A DNA stretch of 6,370 nucleotides from Bacillota bacterium (GTDB lineage Bacteria > Bacillota > Syntrophomonadia > Syntrophomonadales > Syntrophomonadaceae): assembly GCA_017861475.1 (NCBI GenBank), contig JAGFXV010000093.1, positions 1 through 6,370 on the forward strand. Direction: 5' to 3'. The notes beneath the pieces were generated by a model that had not been told where the DNA came from, searched no databases, and worked only from the letters and a program-made list of their open reading frames with translations. Below are positions 5,816 through 6,370 of this stretch, piece by piece. The translations under genes and the position numbers were made by a program. Position 1 is the first letter of the stretch; each line of letters opens with the position of its first letter.

Positions 5816-6370
5816 ATGAACCCGAAAGACAGAATCATTTTGGCACTGGATGTTGATACCCATGAGGAAGCCCTGAAACTGGTCAAAGATCTGGCGCCGT
5901 ATGTAGGGGCATTTAAAATCGGCATGCAGTTATATAACAGTATCGGCCCTGCTATTGTAAAGGAAGTAAACCATTTGGGCGGCAGGGTCTTTGTGGATCT
6001 GAAATTTCACGATATTCCCAATACGGTGGGTTCCGCCGGAAAAGTTCTTACTCGTCAGCAGTGTTACATGTTCAATGTACATGCTGCCGGAGGCAGGGAA
6101 ATGATGAAAAAAGCGGCCGATGATGTAAAAGCTGAAGCCGCGGCTCTTGGCATAGATGCCCCCATCGTACTGGCCGTAACCGTTTTGACCAGCATTTCCG
6201 ATCAGCAGCTTAAAGAGGAAATGTATGTGCAAGGTTTGAATGTTCGTGAATTGGCGGTAAAATGGGCGTTAATGGCCAAGGAATCAGGATTGGACGGAGT
6301 TGTATGTTCACCCAAGGAAATTACTGCGATTCGCGATGCCTGCGGACCTGATTTTAAAATTGTAACGCCG
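5816..6370 (+). CDS. pyrF: Orotidine-5'-phosphate decarboxylase (3'-truncated by window edge)
   Basis: Catalyses the last step of de novo UMP synthesis, decarboxylating OMP in the cytoplasm. ATG 5816 follows AAGGAGG (5803-5809) by 6 nt. The frame stays open for 185 codons to the right edge, out of a usual ~230-240. Visible landmarks are ILALDVD with substrate-binding Asp12, AFKIGMQL with Lys34, and the catalytic charged array in FVDLKFHDIPNTV (Asp61, Lys63, Asp66). MFNVHAAGG (about 85-93) and VLAVTVLTS (121-129) are also typical. The window cuts the gene inside the phosphate-binding TPGIR motif, right after TP. This is the PyrF group found in Firmicutes and gamma-proteobacteria, and other pyrimidine genes may follow or be elsewhere. 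Nothing suggests it belongs to the sulfonate locus; it seems to mark a return to housekeeping genes. Confidence 0.95.
   Translation, partial: MNPKDRIILALDVDTHEEALKLVKDLAPYVGAFKIGMQLYNSIGPAIVKEVNHLGGRVFVDLKFHDIPNTVGSAGKVLTRQQCYMFNVHAAGGREMMKKAADDVKAEAAALGIDAPIVLAVTVLTSISDQQLKEEMYVQGLNVRELAVKWALMAKESGLDGVVCSPKEITAIRDACGPDFKIVTP

Noticed and set aside
5930..6232. Minus-strand open frame opposite pyrF
   Set aside because: The plus strand encodes an unmistakable PyrF with catalytic residues through this whole interval.

Overview
This is a bacterial chromosomal window with moderate GC by eye. Strong Shine-Dalgarno sequences (AGGAGG-type) with tight 6-9 nt spacing, and use of GTG and TTG starts, fit a low-to-mid GC Firmicute. 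Anaerobic, sulfonate-using Peptococcaceae or Negativicutes are a reasonable guess, but the species cannot be named from the sequence alone.

Layout. (1) Positions 1-482 hold the C-terminal quarter of a thiamine-diphosphate enzyme that I recognise as sulfoacetaldehyde acetyltransferase (Xsc). It desulfonates sulfoacetaldehyde to acetyl phosphate and sulfite. A 14-bp perfect hairpin follows it. (2) Positions 659-4191 hold four genes on the same strand: a class III (glutamate-1-semialdehyde-aminomutase-like) PLP aminotransferase, a small VOC/glyoxalase-fold protein whose ribosome-binding site overlaps the aminotransferase stop codon, a regulator with three consecutive XRE helix-turn-helix domains, and a LysR regulator resembling the CysL group. 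(3) A long bidirectional terminator at 4263-4303 separates this block from a convergent CoA-transferase gene of the 4-hydroxybutyrate/acetate CoA-transferase family (4324-5625, minus strand). (4) A 190-bp divergent promoter region leads to pyrF (orotidine-5'-phosphate decarboxylase), which runs off the right edge.

Interpretation. The left two thirds looks like an organosulfonate (taurine-type) catabolic locus. The aminotransferase is placed to make the aldehyde substrate of Xsc from an amino-sulfonate, and the XRE and LysR proteins may respond to substrate or to released sulfur. Acetyl phosphate from Xsc would feed acetyl-CoA metabolism, where the CoA-transferase could act, but that link is only positional. 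pyrF is housekeeping and marks the edge of the locus. The least ordinary elements are the GSAM-like aminotransferase beside xsc in place of a canonical taurine:pyruvate aminotransferase, its coupled VOC partner, and the triple-HTH regulator. No CRISPR array, RNA gene, insertion sequence or phage feature was seen. No gene-free stretch exceeds 300 bases.
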